Below are positions 6,531-15,303 of a DNA stretch of 23,432 bases, piece by piece (position 1 is the first letter of the stretch; every line of letters begins with the position of its first letter). The notes beneath the pieces are model-generated. The model saw nothing but the letters and a program-made list of their open reading frames with translations, searched no databases and was not told the origin of the DNA. The translations under genes and the position numbers were made by a program. Source of the stretch: Desulfovibrionaceae bacterium. GTDB taxonomy: Bacteria > Pseudomonadota > Gammaproteobacteria > Burkholderiales > Burkholderiaceae_C. The stretch is from NCBI GenBank assembly GCA_009778355.1, contig WRJY01000332.1, forward strand, positions 1 through 23,432, written 5' to 3'.

Positions 6531-7879
6531 GCCTGGACGGCAGCCAGCTTTCCGCCCCATGGGCCGCGCCCTTCGCCGGCCTGCTGCTGTCCATCGCCTT
6601 TTGGCCGCTGGCGGCGCCACGCTTTTGGCACCGCCACTTCGGCAAGATAGCGGCGGGCTGGGCGCTGGCGTTCCTGCTGCCGTTCGCGCTGGCGTTCGGC
6701 CCCGGCGCGGCGGCGGCGGCGTTGGCGCACGCGCTGCTGGCCGACTACGTTCCGTTCATCCTGCTGCTGACGGCGCTGTTCACCATCTCCGGCGGCATCC
6801 ATATCCGTGGCCGCCTGCGCGGCTCGCCCGCGCTCAACTGCGTCATCTTGCTGGCCGGGGCCGCGCTGGCCAGCTTCATGGGCACCACCGGCGCGTCGAT
6901 GCTGCTGATCCGCCCGCTGATTGGCGCCAACCAGCACCGGCGCCACAACGCGCACGTGGTCATCTTCTTCATCTTCATCGTCGGCAACATCGGCGGCGCG
7001 CTCACGCCGCTGGGCGACCCGCCGCTGTTTCTGGGTTTTTTGCGGGGCGTGGATTTTTTCTGGACCACCGGCCACCTCTTCTGGCACACGCTGCTGCTGG
7101 TGGCCGCGCTGCTGGCGCTGTTTTACGTCATCGACAGCCATTTGCTGCGCAAGCAAGGCCAGGGCGACGGTGCGCGGCAAGCCGCCCCCGCGCCCAAGGG
7201 CGCGCCCGCCTTCGGGATCGATGGCGGCGTCAACTTTCTGCTGCTGGCGGCGGCGTTGGCGCTGGTGCTGATGAGCGGCCTGTGGCAGTCCGGCGTGGTC
7301 CTGAATATCTTGGGCGTCGAACTCGCGCTGCACAACCTGGCGCGCGACCTCGGCCTCATCGCCGTCACCGTCCTGTCACTGGCCGTCACGCCCCGCGCCG
7401 TGCGCCAGCGCAACCAGTTCAGTTGGGCGCCGATGCGGGAAGTGGCCAAGCTGTTCGCCGGTATTTTTCTGACCATCATTCCGGTCATCGCCATGCTGCA
7501 AGCCGGGGCCGGCGGCCCGTTCGGCGCCGTGGCGCGCGCCGTCACCCGCGCCGACGGCGCGCCCGACCCGGCCATGGTCTTTTGGGCCACCGGGCTGCTG
7601 TCGGCCTTTCTGGACAACGCGCCCACCTACCTGGTGTTCTTCAACGCCGCCGGGGGCGACCCGGCGCAACTGATGGGGCCGCTGGCCGGCGCCCTGACCG
7701 CCATCAGCGCCGGCGCGGTGTTCATGGGCGCCATGACCTACATCGGCAACGCCCCCAACCTGATGGTCAAGGCCATTGCCGAAGACCGGGGCGTGCGCAT
7801 GCCCGGCTTCTTCGGCTACATGGCATGGAGCGCGGCGGCGCTGCTGCCCCTGTTGGCGGCGCTGACGTGGTGGATGTGA
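6527..7879 (+). CDS. Sodium:proton antiporter / CitMHS_2-type ion transporter
   Basis: The 450-residue product is a polytopic inner-membrane protein with about 11-12 hydrophobic helices. It resembles the ion-transporter superfamily group annotated as sodium:proton antiporter or putative citrate transporter (CitMHS_2). Conserved elements are GTTGASMLLIRPLI near residue 120, FIVGNIGGALTPLGDPPLF near residue 150, and the second-half counterparts FLDNAPTYLVFF and GAMTYIGNAPNLMVKAI. The paired broken-helix motifs containing NxGGxxTPLGDPP and GNAPN are typical of NhaD/ArsB-like fold transporters. It starts with an ATG overlapping the stop of the pncB relic. It probably exchanges a cation for protons, but the ion is not certain. 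The SNF2 helicase starts 7 bases after its stop. Confidence 0.85.
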   Translation: MSLDGSQLSAPWAAPFAGLLLSIAFWPLAAPRFWHRHFGKIAAGWALAFLLPFALAFGPGAAAAALAHALLADYVPFILLLTALFTISGGIHIRGRLRGSPALNCVILLAGAALASFMGTTGASMLLIRPLIGANQHRRHNAHVVIFFIFIVGNIGGALTPLGDPPLFLGFLRGVDFFWTTGHLFWHTLLLVAALLALFYVIDSHLLRKQGQGDGARQAAPAPKGAPAFGIDGGVNFLLLAAALALVLMSGLWQSGVVLNILGVELALHNLARDLGLIAVTVLSLAVTPRAVRQRNQFSWAPMREVAKLFAGIFLTIIPVIAMLQAGAGGPFGAVARAVTRADGAPDPAMVFWATGLLSAFLDNAPTYLVFFNAAGGDPAQLMGPLAGALTAISAGAVFMGAMTYIGNAPNLMVKAIAEDRGVRMPGFFGYMAWSAAALLPLLAALTWWM

Positions 7880-7886
7880 AACGCAA

Positions 7887-10604
7887 ATGATGCCGCTCGC
7901 GCCGGTTCTGTCCCCGCATGGGGCGCTGTCGCTGAAGGCCACAGGGGAGGCGGTTGCAGTAGATGCCGCCGCCGGTGCGCGGATCGAGCAGGCATTTCTT
8001 CGCGGCGATGGCCACGGACTGCTCCACCTCGGGGCCGATGAGGTCGAAACCCATTTGCCCGCCGCGCTGGCTTTCTGGCGTGAATTCGCGGCGCGCTACG
8101 TCTGCCTGTTGTGCGCGCTTCCCGGCCTTGGCGAAAGCCGGGCCAAACCGGCGCTGGCCTGCCTGGCCGATGCGGAACTAGAAGCGTTTGCCGCCGGGGT
8201 TGCGCCCATGCTCGGCGCGGAATACCTGACGGTTCCGGTACTGGCCGGTTTGTGGCAGCGCATGGATGCCGCCTTCGATGCCGAGCTGGCCGAGGCCGGG
8301 CTGCCGGTCGAGGACTTTCTGCGCTCGCGTCACTCGGCCTGGAACCTGGTGGGCCGCGTTCACTTCAACCTGGCCGAAAACCGGCCGGACGAAGAAGCGC
8401 CCTTCGCCTTTCTCGCCACCTATACGACGCGCCTTTCGTCCCAGGCCAAGGCCCAGCATCTGCCGCTGGGGCAGGCGCTGCGGGACTATGCCGGCGCCGG
8501 AAACCGCGAGCGCCTGTTGTCGCTGCTGATGCCGGTGCAGCGCGCAGCCGGGCACTGCGACTGGCTGAAGGCGATGGTGGATACCGGCGCCATCTACCAT
8601 CCGCTGCGCTGGACTTCCGGGCAGGCCTTGCAGCTTCTGCGTGATGCGCCCGCGCTTGAAAAAGCCGGCGTCATCGTGCGTATGCCAGCCGCCTGGCGCA
8701 TGAACCGGCCCGCGCGCCCCACGGTGCGGGCGACGGTCGGCGAACGAGCGCCATCCCAGCTTGGCCTGGATGGGCTGCTCGACTTTCGCATCGACGTGAC
8801 GCTCGACGGGCAAGCGCTGTCGGCAGCCGAGATCGAGCGCCTGCTGGCCCAATCCGACGGGCTGGCCTTGATACGCGGCAAGTGGGTCGAAATCGACCGG
8901 GAGCGATTGCGCCGTGCGCTGGGCGAGTTTGAAGCCATCGAGCAACGCGCCGCCGCCGAAGGTCTGTCCTTCGGCGAAGCCATGCGCCTGCTGGCGGGCG
9001 CTGGCATTGCCGGCGAAACCGCCGCTGCTCAGGCCTATGCCGACTGGAGCGAAACCGTCGCCGGTCCCTGGCTGGCGCAAATGCTCGGCCAATTGCGCGC
9101 GCCGGGCGGCGCATCCGCCCAGGTCGATCCGGGGCGCTTGCTCGCCGGGCAACTGCGGCCCTATCAACGGGCGGGCCTGCAATGGCTGCACCTGCTGGTC
9201 ACGCTGGGGCTGGGCGCCTGCCTTGCCGATGACATGGGGCTGGGCAAGACCATTCAGGTGCTGTCGCTGCTGCTGGTGCTCAAACAGAAAACCGCGCCGC
9301 ACAAGCCATCGCACAAACCGTCGCTTCTGGTCGCCCCGGCCTCGCTGCTGGCCAACTGGGCGTCTGAAATCGCCCGCTTCGCGCCGGGGCTGAAGGCGCT
9401 CATCGTTCACCCTTCGGCGCTGCCCGCCGGCCAACTGAAACCGCTGGGCGCTGGCGATCTGGCGGGCATCGACCTGGCCATCACCTCTTACGGGTTTCTC
9501 GGGCGAACGCCGTGGCTGACGGCGATGCCGTGGCGGCTGGCGATTGCCGACGAGGCCCAGGCCATCAAGAACCCGGTGGCCAGGCAGACCCGCGCCGTCA
9601 AGCAATTGCGCGCCGATGCGCGCATTGCATTGACCGGCACGCCGATCGAAAACCGGCTCGGCGATCTCTGGTCGATTTTCGACTTCATCAACCCGGGGCT
9701 GCTCGGATCGGGCAAGCAGTTTTCCTCCTACGCCAAGCGGCTGGCCGCTGGCGGCGCGCACAACCCGTATGGCCCGCTGCGCGCGCTCGTGCGGCCTTAC
9801 GTGCTGCGCCGCATGAAAAGCGACAAGAGCATCATCGCCGACCTGCCCGACAAAACAGAGCTGAAGGCTTTCTGCGCCTTGAGCCGCAAACAGGCGGCGC
9901 TTTACCAGCAGGCGGTGGACGAGCTGGCCGCGCGGATCGAGGACGCCGAAGGCATGCAACGCAGGGGGCTGGTGCTGTCCTTTCTCATGCGCCTGAAACA
10001 GATCTGCAACCACCCCTCGCAATGGCTCGGCGACCATGCCTGGGCCGAGAGCGACAGCGGCAAGTTCGCGCGGCTGCGCGAGATCGCCGAAGAGATCGCC
10101 TCGCGCCAGGAAAAGGTGCTGGTTTTCACGCAGTTCAAGGAGATCACCGCGCCGCTGGAAGCTTTCCTGGGGACGGTGTTCGGACGCGCCGGGCTGGTGC
10201 TGCACGGCGAAACGGCGGTCGGGCGGCGCAAGGATCTGGTGCGCGCCTTTCAGGAAGACGAGGGCGTGCCGTTCTTCGTGCTGTCGGTCAAGGCGGGCGG
10301 CGCGGGGCTCAATCTCACGGCGGCTTCGCATGTGGTTCATTTCGACCGCTGGTGGAACCCGGCGGTCGAAAACCAGGCCACTGACCGCGCCTTTCGCATT
10401 GGTCAGACCAAAAATGTGCTGGTGCACAAATTCGTCTGCCAGGGTACCGTGGAAGAGCGGATCGACCGGCTGATCGCGGAAAAACAGAAACTGGCGGGCG
10501 AGTTCCTCAGCGGCGACGCCAACATGAACCTCACCGAGATGAACAATGAAGAGTTGCTGAAACTGGTCACGCTCGACCTCAAGACCGCGATGAAGGAAGA
10601 ATGA
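7887..10604 (+). CDS. SNF2-family DEAD/DEAH box helicase-like ATPase
   Basis: The 905-residue product has a long N-terminal SNF2-associated region (residues 1-420) and a C-terminal Swi2/Snf2 double RecA motor. Visible motifs are LRPYQRAGLQWL, Walker A DDMGLGKTIQ (about 446-455), Walker B DEAQ (about 554-557), motif III LTGTPIENRLGDLWSIFDF, LRRMKSD, KVLVFTQF, GGAGLNL and motif VI QATDRAFRIGQ near residue 830. Such proteins are ATP-driven double-strand DNA translocases that remodel DNA-protein complexes. Length is typical of bacterial members with the SNF2-associated domain. It starts 7 bases after the antiporter with a poor ribosome site, and its stop overlaps the ATG at 10601 of the SWIM-domain gene, so translation is probably coupled. 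The two are likely partners. Confidence 0.95.
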   Translation: MMPLAPVLSPHGALSLKATGEAVAVDAAAGARIEQAFLRGDGHGLLHLGADEVETHLPAALAFWREFAARYVCLLCALPGLGESRAKPALACLADAELEAFAAGVAPMLGAEYLTVPVLAGLWQRMDAAFDAELAEAGLPVEDFLRSRHSAWNLVGRVHFNLAENRPDEEAPFAFLATYTTRLSSQAKAQHLPLGQALRDYAGAGNRERLLSLLMPVQRAAGHCDWLKAMVDTGAIYHPLRWTSGQALQLLRDAPALEKAGVIVRMPAAWRMNRPARPTVRATVGERAPSQLGLDGLLDFRIDVTLDGQALSAAEIERLLAQSDGLALIRGKWVEIDRERLRRALGEFEAIEQRAAAEGLSFGEAMRLLAGAGIAGETAAAQAYADWSETVAGPWLAQMLGQLRAPGGASAQVDPGRLLAGQLRPYQRAGLQWLHLLVTLGLGACLADDMGLGKTIQVLSLLLVLKQKTAPHKPSHKPSLLVAPASLLANWASEIARFAPGLKALIVHPSALPAGQLKPLGAGDLAGIDLAITSYGFLGRTPWLTAMPWRLAIADEAQAIKNPVARQTRAVKQLRADARIALTGTPIENRLGDLWSIFDFINPGLLGSGKQFSSYAKRLAAGGAHNPYGPLRALVRPYVLRRMKSDKSIIADLPDKTELKAFCALSRKQAALYQQAVDELAARIEDAEGMQRRGLVLSFLMRLKQICNHPSQWLGDHAWAESDSGKFARLREIAEEIASRQEKVLVFTQFKEITAPLEAFLGTVFGRAGLVLHGETAVGRRKDLVRAFQEDEGVPFFVLSVKAGGAGLNLTAASHVVHFDRWWNPAVENQATDRAFRIGQTKNVLVHKFVCQGTVEERIDRLIAEKQKLAGEFLSGDANMNLTEMNNEELLKLVTLDLKTAMKEE

Positions 10605-10606
10605 CG

Positions 10607-11629
10607 ATGAGCTACTACTGGGGCTGGACGCCTTACGTTTCCGTGGCGCAGAAAAAGCGGCAGGCGGCCAGCCGGCTCGCCAAACTGAAGAAAGAAGGCC
10701 ATCCGGCCGCGCCGGTCACCGTTACCGGCATGAAGATCGCCAGAAGCTTCTGGGGCATGTCCTGGTGCGAAAACCTCGAACGCTACAGCGACTACGCATC
10801 GCGCCTGCCGCGTGGCCGCAGCTATGTCCGCAACGGCTGCGTCATCGACCTGCAAATCGGCAAGGGCCAGATCACCGCCGCGGTCAGCGGCACCGGGCTT
10901 TACGCGGTGAATATCGCCATCGAACCCGTGGCGCGCACGCGCTGGAAGGCCATTTGCAAAGACTGCGCCGGCGCCATCGATTCGCTGGTGGAGCTTTTGC
11001 AAGGCCGCTTGGACAAGGGCGTCATGGACCGGGTCTGCCGGCAAGCCGACGGCTTGTTCCCATCGCCCAAGGAAATCAAGCTGTCCTGCGATTGCCCTGA
11101 CTGGGCCGGCATGTGCAAGCACGTCGCCGCCGTGCTCTACGGCGTTGGCGCCCGTCTGGACCACAAACCGGAACTGCTGTTTTTGCTGCGCGGCGTTGAC
11201 GAGGGCGAACTGATCGCCGGCGCGGGCGAAACGCTCGCCCAGTCCGAAGCGCCGCTCGAAATGCCCAACAGGCTGGCCGATGGCGACATGGCTGCCCTGT
11301 TCGGGCTGGACATGGCGGGCAGCGCCGCGCCCGCCAGGCCCGCGCCCGCCAAAAAGTCCCCGCGGCCAGTGAAAGCCGCAAAAGCCGCCGCTGCGTTCGC
11401 GGCTGACGCCGGCAAAACTGCTACCAAACCGGCCCGGAAAACCAAGGCCGGCAAGGCCACCGCCAGCGCGTCACCGCCAGCCAAAACATCGAAACCCCGG
11501 ACTGCCGAAAAGCCCCGCCGCGCGCCAGCCAAGGCAGCGCTCAAGCGCCAGGCCGATGCCCAGCAGCCCCCAGCCAAGACCGCGAGCAGGAAAAAGGCTC
11601 AGGGCAGCCGCGCGCCGCGCTCCAAATAA
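10607..11629 (+). CDS. SWIM zinc-finger protein with histone H1-like Lys/Ala-rich tail
   Basis: The 340-residue product carries a SWIM zinc finger, CDCPDWAGMCKH (Cys161, Cys163, Cys170, His172), a CxCxnCxH motif that binds DNA or protein. The N-terminal WGW..YVSVAQKK and SFWGMSWCENLE are typical of bacterial SWIM proteins encoded next to SNF2 helicases. From about residue 250 to the end the chain is a low-complexity tail of Lys, Ala and Pro (AKKSPRPVKAAKAAAAF, KPARKTKAGK), like histone H1 or AlgP-type tails, probably disordered and DNA-binding. Two ATGs are possible: 10601, overlapping the helicase stop, or 10607; AAGGAAG is better spaced for 10607. The tight coupling suggests the protein targets or recruits the helicase to DNA. 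Its biological process is not established. Confidence 0.88.
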   Translation: MSYYWGWTPYVSVAQKKRQAASRLAKLKKEGHPAAPVTVTGMKIARSFWGMSWCENLERYSDYASRLPRGRSYVRNGCVIDLQIGKGQITAAVSGTGLYAVNIAIEPVARTRWKAICKDCAGAIDSLVELLQGRLDKGVMDRVCRQADGLFPSPKEIKLSCDCPDWAGMCKHVAAVLYGVGARLDHKPELLFLLRGVDEGELIAGAGETLAQSEAPLEMPNRLADGDMAALFGLDMAGSAAPARPAPAKKSPRPVKAAKAAAAFAADAGKTATKPARKTKAGKATASASPPAKTSKPRTAEKPRRAPAKAALKRQADAQQPPAKTASRKKAQGSRAPRSK

Positions 11630-11657
11630 ACGGTCATCGAGCGCGGCGCCCGCGCAC

Positions 11658-11696
11658 GCCGCCCTGTCGAGGGCGCGTCACAAAGCGCAGGGCGGC
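11658..11696. other. Inverted repeat after the SWIM gene, possible weak terminator
   Basis: GCCGCCCTG (11658-11666) and CAGGGCGGC (11688-11696) can pair as a 9-bp GC-rich stem with a 21-base loop, 28 bases after the SWIM-gene stop. No T run follows on either strand, so termination would need Rho or would be inefficient. A TATGAT hexamer at 11729-11734, 44 bases before the next ATG, is a possible -10 element for the following operon but lacks a convincing -35. Confidence 0.3.
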
Positions 11697-11777
11697 CATG
11701 TCAGTCAGCGCGCGCCGTCGCATCGGGCTATGATGGGCCGTTGGACTTCATTTCCGCGTTGTGAGACTGGAGTGTTT

Positions 11778-12521
11778 ATGTCGAAACGTATCACTGTTGA
11801 CGATGGGCGCCGCGCGTTGCTGGGCGTTGCTGGCGTGTCGATTCTTCAAGGGCTGATTCAGCCAGCCGCCGCATGGGGGCAGGCCGCTGCTGGCGGCAAG
11901 GCGAAGGTGGGCATTGTCGGTGCGGGCCATATCGGCGGCACGGTGGGCGCGCTTTGGGCCAAGGCGGGGCATCCGGTGTTTTTTTCGTCGCGGCATCCCG
12001 AGCAGTTGAAGGACCTGGCGGCCAGCGTGGGCCCGCTGGCGCAGGCGGGCACAGTGGAGCAGGCCATTGCGTTCGGCGACGTGGTTTTTCTGGCCGTGCC
12101 TTACGGCGCGCTGCCGCAGATCGGCAAGGATTACGGCCAGGCGCTGGCGGGCAAGGTGGTGCTCGACGCCAGCAACGCCATGGCCAAGCGCGATGGCGCT
12201 GTCGCCGACGAGGCGGAACACAACGGCATCGGCGTGACTTCGCAAAAGTATTTGCCCGGAACGCGGGTGGTACGCGCCTTCAATTCGGTCAACTACAAGG
12301 TGCTTGAAAGCGAAGCGAACCGGCCCGCGCCCAGGGTTGCGATACCGATTGCGGGCGACGACCGGCAGGCCGTCGATGCCGCGGCGGCGCTGGTGCGCGA
12401 TGCCGGTTTCGATCCGGTGGTGGTGGGCAAGCTGATCGAGGCGAACCGCTTTCATTTCGGCGGGCCGGGATTTGGCGCGATGACGGCGGCGGAACTGAGG
12501 CAAAAGCTGTCGCTGAAATGA
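11778..12521 (+). CDS. Tat-signal NADP-dependent oxidoreductase, F420-reductase-like (Rossmann)
   Basis: The 247-residue product has a twin-arginine-like leader (DGRRALLGVAGVSILQG, Arg11-Arg12) ending near AAAWGQA, then a Rossmann domain of the F420-dependent NADP oxidoreductase-like family. Nucleotide binding is shown by VGIVGAGHIGG (residues 44-54) and the SSRHPEQ segment (70-76), which normally contacts the NADP phosphate. LAVPYGALP and VVRAFNSVN further on are typical of the family. The ATG at 11778 is preceded by GGAG about 6 bases upstream. A folded, cofactor-loaded enzyme would be exported or membrane-anchored by the Tat route. Its stop overlaps the next ATG (ATGA, 12518-12521), and the third gene of the unit is also a Tat-type oxidoreductase. 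Whether it uses F420 is doubtful in this kind of organism. Confidence 0.85.
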   Translation: MSKRITVDDGRRALLGVAGVSILQGLIQPAAAWGQAAAGGKAKVGIVGAGHIGGTVGALWAKAGHPVFFSSRHPEQLKDLAASVGPLAQAGTVEQAIAFGDVVFLAVPYGALPQIGKDYGQALAGKVVLDASNAMAKRDGAVADEAEHNGIGVTSQKYLPGTRVVRAFNSVNYKVLESEANRPAPRVAIPIAGDDRQAVDAAAALVRDAGFDPVVVGKLIEANRFHFGGPGFGAMTAAELRQKLSLK

Positions 12522-13801
12522 TCCCCAAGGCCGCGCTTGCCGGGTGGTTGCGGCGCGTGATGCCGGCCACGCCGCGCGAGCGGGGAGCGGCGCTGTGGTC
12601 GTTTGCCTATTTCTTCGCGTTGCTGGCGTGCGGCTATGTGCTGCGCCCGCTGCGCGACCAGATGGGGATCGTGGGCGGCGCCAAGAATCTGTCGTGGATG
12701 TTCACGGCCACCTTCATCACCTTGCTGGTTGCGCAGCCGCTTTACGGCGCGCTGGTGGCGCGGTTGCCGCGGGCCAGATTCATTCCCATCGTCTATCACT
12801 TCTTCGCCGTCAATTTGCTGGCGTTCTGGCTGCTGCTGACTTTCAGCGCTGAAAAGGTGATCGTGGCGCGCGTGTTCTTCGTCTGGTACAGCGTGTTCAA
12901 TCTGTTCGCGGTGGCGGTGTTCTGGTCGTTCATGGCCGATCTGTTCACGGCGGAGCAGGGCAAGCGGCTGTTCGGCTTTATCGGCGCCGGCGGCACGGCG
13001 GGCGGCATTCTCGGCTCCAGCGTCATGATCGGGCTGTCCAAACCGCTCGGCCCGGTCAACCTGTTGTTTGCGGCGGTGGTGTTTCTTGAACTCGCCGTGT
13101 TCTGCGCGCACCGCATCGAGCGTTTGGCGCAGCCGCAGGCGCAAAGCGCGCCGCAACAACAGCGCGTCGGCGGCAACGCCTTCGCCGGCATGGTCGAACT
13201 GCTGCGCTCGCCTTATCTGCTGGGCGTGGCGGCCTGGGTCAGCCTGCTCTCATGCGGGGCGACGATTCTTTATTTCGCCCAGATCAATCTGGTGGCGGCG
13301 ACGGTTCACGGCGCGGCGGAGCAAACCCAACTGTTCGCCAAGGTCGATGGCGTGGTGAACCTGCTGACGCTGGCGACGCAACTCTTCGTCACCGGCAGCC
13401 TGCTCAAGCGATTCGGCGCCGGCCTGATGGCTGCCGCCTTGCCCGCCGTTTACGTGATTGGCTTCGCAGTGTTGGCCGCAACGCCGGTGCTGGCGGTGGT
13501 GCTGGCGTTGCAGGTGGTGCAGCGCTGGATGAATTTCGCCATCGCCAATCCGGCGCGGCAGGTGTTCTTCACCGTGGTCGGGCGCGAGGAAAAGTACAAG
13601 GCCAAGAACATGATCGACGTGGTGGTTTACCGCGGCTCCGATGCGCTGTACGGCTGGGTTTACGGCAGCTTGCAGGCGCTGGGCCTGAAGCTGGCCGCCA
13701 TCGCGCTCATCGCGCTGCCGGTGGCGGCGCTGTGGGCCGCGCTTTCAACCGCGCTGGGGCGAACGCAGGAACGCCTGGCAGAAAAAGGAGCATCGCAATG
13801 A
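12518..13801 (+). CDS. MFS-like NTP/NDP exchange transporter homologue
   Basis: The 427-residue membrane protein has about 12 hydrophobic segments and matches the proteobacterial relatives of the ATP/ADP translocase family (COG3202-like), often annotated simply as MFS transporter. Characteristic pieces are SFAYFFALLACGYVLRPLRDQMG near the start, SFMADLFTAEQGKRLFGFIGAGGTAG in the middle, and ANPARQVFFTVVGREEKYKAKN with DVVVYRGSD towards the end. The last two are strongly conserved in this group. True nucleotide exchange is proven only for plastid and obligate intracellular bacterial members, so the substrate here is unknown. The gene shares 4-base overlaps with both neighbours: ATGA at 12518 with the oxidoreductase and ATGA at 13798 with the aldo/keto reductase. 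That implies one coupled transcription unit. Confidence 0.85.
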   Translation: MIPKAALAGWLRRVMPATPRERGAALWSFAYFFALLACGYVLRPLRDQMGIVGGAKNLSWMFTATFITLLVAQPLYGALVARLPRARFIPIVYHFFAVNLLAFWLLLTFSAEKVIVARVFFVWYSVFNLFAVAVFWSFMADLFTAEQGKRLFGFIGAGGTAGGILGSSVMIGLSKPLGPVNLLFAAVVFLELAVFCAHRIERLAQPQAQSAPQQQRVGGNAFAGMVELLRSPYLLGVAAWVSLLSCGATILYFAQINLVAATVHGAAEQTQLFAKVDGVVNLLTLATQLFVTGSLLKRFGAGLMAAALPAVYVIGFAVLAATPVLAVVLALQVVQRWMNFAIANPARQVFFTVVGREEKYKAKNMIDVVVYRGSDALYGWVYGSLQALGLKLAAIALIALPVAALWAALSTALGRTQERLAEKGASQ

Positions 13802-14706
13802 GCAAGCCCATCACCCATCAGCCCACCCGCCGCGACTTTGTGGCGCTGGCCGGCGGCTGGCTGGTTTCGGCCAGCGTCGCCGCCCAAGCCGAGCCGCAGC
13901 CGCTCACCCGCCCGGTTGCCCACAGCAGCGAGCGCATTCCCGCCGTCGGTCTGGGCACCGCATCCATCTTCAACCAGAACGATGCGGCCACGCGCGGCAA
14001 GGCCGAGGCGGTGATTCAGGCGCTGCTGAAAAGCGGCGGGCGGCTGATCGACACGGCTTCGGTCTATGGCGAGGCGGAAAGCGTGCTGGGCGAAGTCATC
14101 GCCGCCGCCGGCGTGCGCGACAAGCTCTTCATCGCCACCAAGCTCGAAGCGCCCGACGCGCAGGAACTCAAACGCTCGCTGGCGCGGCTGAAAATGGCCA
14201 GCGTCGATCTGCTGCAACTGCACAACGTCAGAAGCGGGCAGCAGTCGCTGCAAGCCTTCAGGGATTTCAAGCAGCAGGGGCTGTGCCGCACCATCGGCAT
14301 CACTTCCACCATCCGCTCCGACTATGGCGCGGTCGAAGCCGTGCTGAAACGGGAAAAGCCCGATTTCGTGCAGATCGACTATTCCATCGACAACCGCGAG
14401 GCCGAAAAGACCATCCTGCCGCTGGCCGCCGATGCGGGGGCGGGCGTGCTGACGGCGCTGCCCTTTGGCCGCAGCCGGCTGTTCCGCGCCGTGCAGGGCA
14501 AGGACTTGCCGGACTGGGCGCGCCCGTTCGCCGGTTCCTGGGGCCAGTTCTTCCTGAAATACCTGCTTGCCGACCCGCGCGTGACGGCGGTGATTCCGGG
14601 CACCGGCAGCCCCGAGCACATGGGCGACAATGCCGGCGCGATGCGCGGGCCTTTGCCCGACGCCGGAGAGCGCCGCCGCATGGTCGAACTCATCGAGGCG
14701 CTTTGA
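13798..14706 (+). CDS. Tat-exported aldo/keto reductase
   Basis: The 302-residue product begins with a twin-arginine signal (TRRDFVALAGGWLVSASVAA, Arg11-Arg12) and continues as an aldo/keto reductase TIM barrel. The catalytic tetrad is visible: Asp85 and Tyr90 in IDTASVYGEAES, Lys115 in IATKLE, and His142 in LLQLHNV. These enzymes reduce carbonyls with NADPH; most are cytoplasmic, so a Tat leader implies work in the periplasm or at the membrane. It has an excellent ribosome site (AAAAAGGAG, 7 bases before the ATG at 13798). That ATG overlaps the stop of the transporter gene. It is the third gene of the coupled trio. A small Tat-exported AKR subgroup exists in proteobacteria; the natural substrate is unknown. 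Confidence 0.92.
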   Translation: MSKPITHQPTRRDFVALAGGWLVSASVAAQAEPQPLTRPVAHSSERIPAVGLGTASIFNQNDAATRGKAEAVIQALLKSGGRLIDTASVYGEAESVLGEVIAAAGVRDKLFIATKLEAPDAQELKRSLARLKMASVDLLQLHNVRSGQQSLQAFRDFKQQGLCRTIGITSTIRSDYGAVEAVLKREKPDFVQIDYSIDNREAEKTILPLAADAGAGVLTALPFGRSRLFRAVQGKDLPDWARPFAGSWGQFFLKYLLADPRVTAVIPGTGSPEHMGDNAGAMRGPLPDAGERRRMVELIEAL

Positions 14707-14736
14707 GTTCCTTGTCGTTTTCCAACACACACCATC

Positions 14737-15303
14737 ATGGCACTCTGGATCGTTCTCATCGTCGTGGTCATCGCCGCACTCGCGCTGGCCTCCATCTACA
14801 ACCGCCTCGTCTCGGTGCGGCAAATGGCGGGTGAGGCCTGGAGCGGCATTGACGTGCAGCTCAAACGCCGCGCCGATCTGGTGCCCAACCTGGTCGAGGC
14901 GGTGAAGGGTTACGCGGCGCACGAACGCGGCGTGTTCGACGAGGTGACCCGGCTGCGCGCGCAAGTCGGCAGCCTGCCGCCGGGCGACGTGCCGCAGCGG
15001 GCGCAGGCCGAGGGCGCGCTTTCGGCTGCGCTGGGCCGCCTGCTGGCGGTGGCCGAGAATTACCCGGACCTGAAAGCCAACGCCAATTTCCTCGATTTGC
15101 AGCAGCAACTGAGCGCGATCGAAAACGAATTGCAGATGGCGCGGCGCTACTACAACGGCGCGGCGCGCAACCAGAACGTGCTGGTGGAGTCGTTCCCGTC
15201 CAACATCGTCGCCCGCCTGTTCGGCTTTGCCCAGCGGCCTTTCTTCGAGTTGACCAACGAGGCGGACCGGGAAGTGCCGAAGGTGGCTTTCAACCAGCCA
15301 TGA
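14737..15303 (+). CDS. lemA: LemA family protein
   Basis: The 188-residue product is a LemA-type membrane protein: one N-terminal transmembrane helix (residues 3-20) followed by a soluble helical-bundle domain. The conserved core is the block around WSGIDVQLKRRADLVPNLVE, then VKGYAAHE, and later AENYPDLKAN and the ARRYYNGAARN region with FPSNIVA. Length matches the family. Its biochemical role is not established; LemA proteins are commonly encoded next to glycine-rich membrane proteins. Here the stop overlaps the ATG of a DUF2207 protein (15300-15303), the usual partnership. The gene begins 30 bases after the aldo/keto reductase, so it may be read from the same transcript. Confidence 0.95.
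   Translation: MALWIVLIVVVIAALALASIYNRLVSVRQMAGEAWSGIDVQLKRRADLVPNLVEAVKGYAAHERGVFDEVTRLRAQVGSLPPGDVPQRAQAEGALSAALGRLLAVAENYPDLKANANFLDLQQQLSAIENELQMARRYYNGAARNQNVLVESFPSNIVARLFGFAQRPFFELTNEADREVPKVAFNQP

Noticed and set aside
6485..7333. Minus-strand open frame opposite the antiporter gene
   Set aside because: Low-complexity Arg/Gln-rich translation and a clear membrane protein on the other strand.
8178..10427. A 749-codon open frame on the minus strand opposite the SNF2 gene
   Set aside because: It is antisense to a gene with all SNF2 motifs, its text is rich in Arg, Gln, Gly and Pro as expected from GC-rich shadow frames, and it shows no domain.
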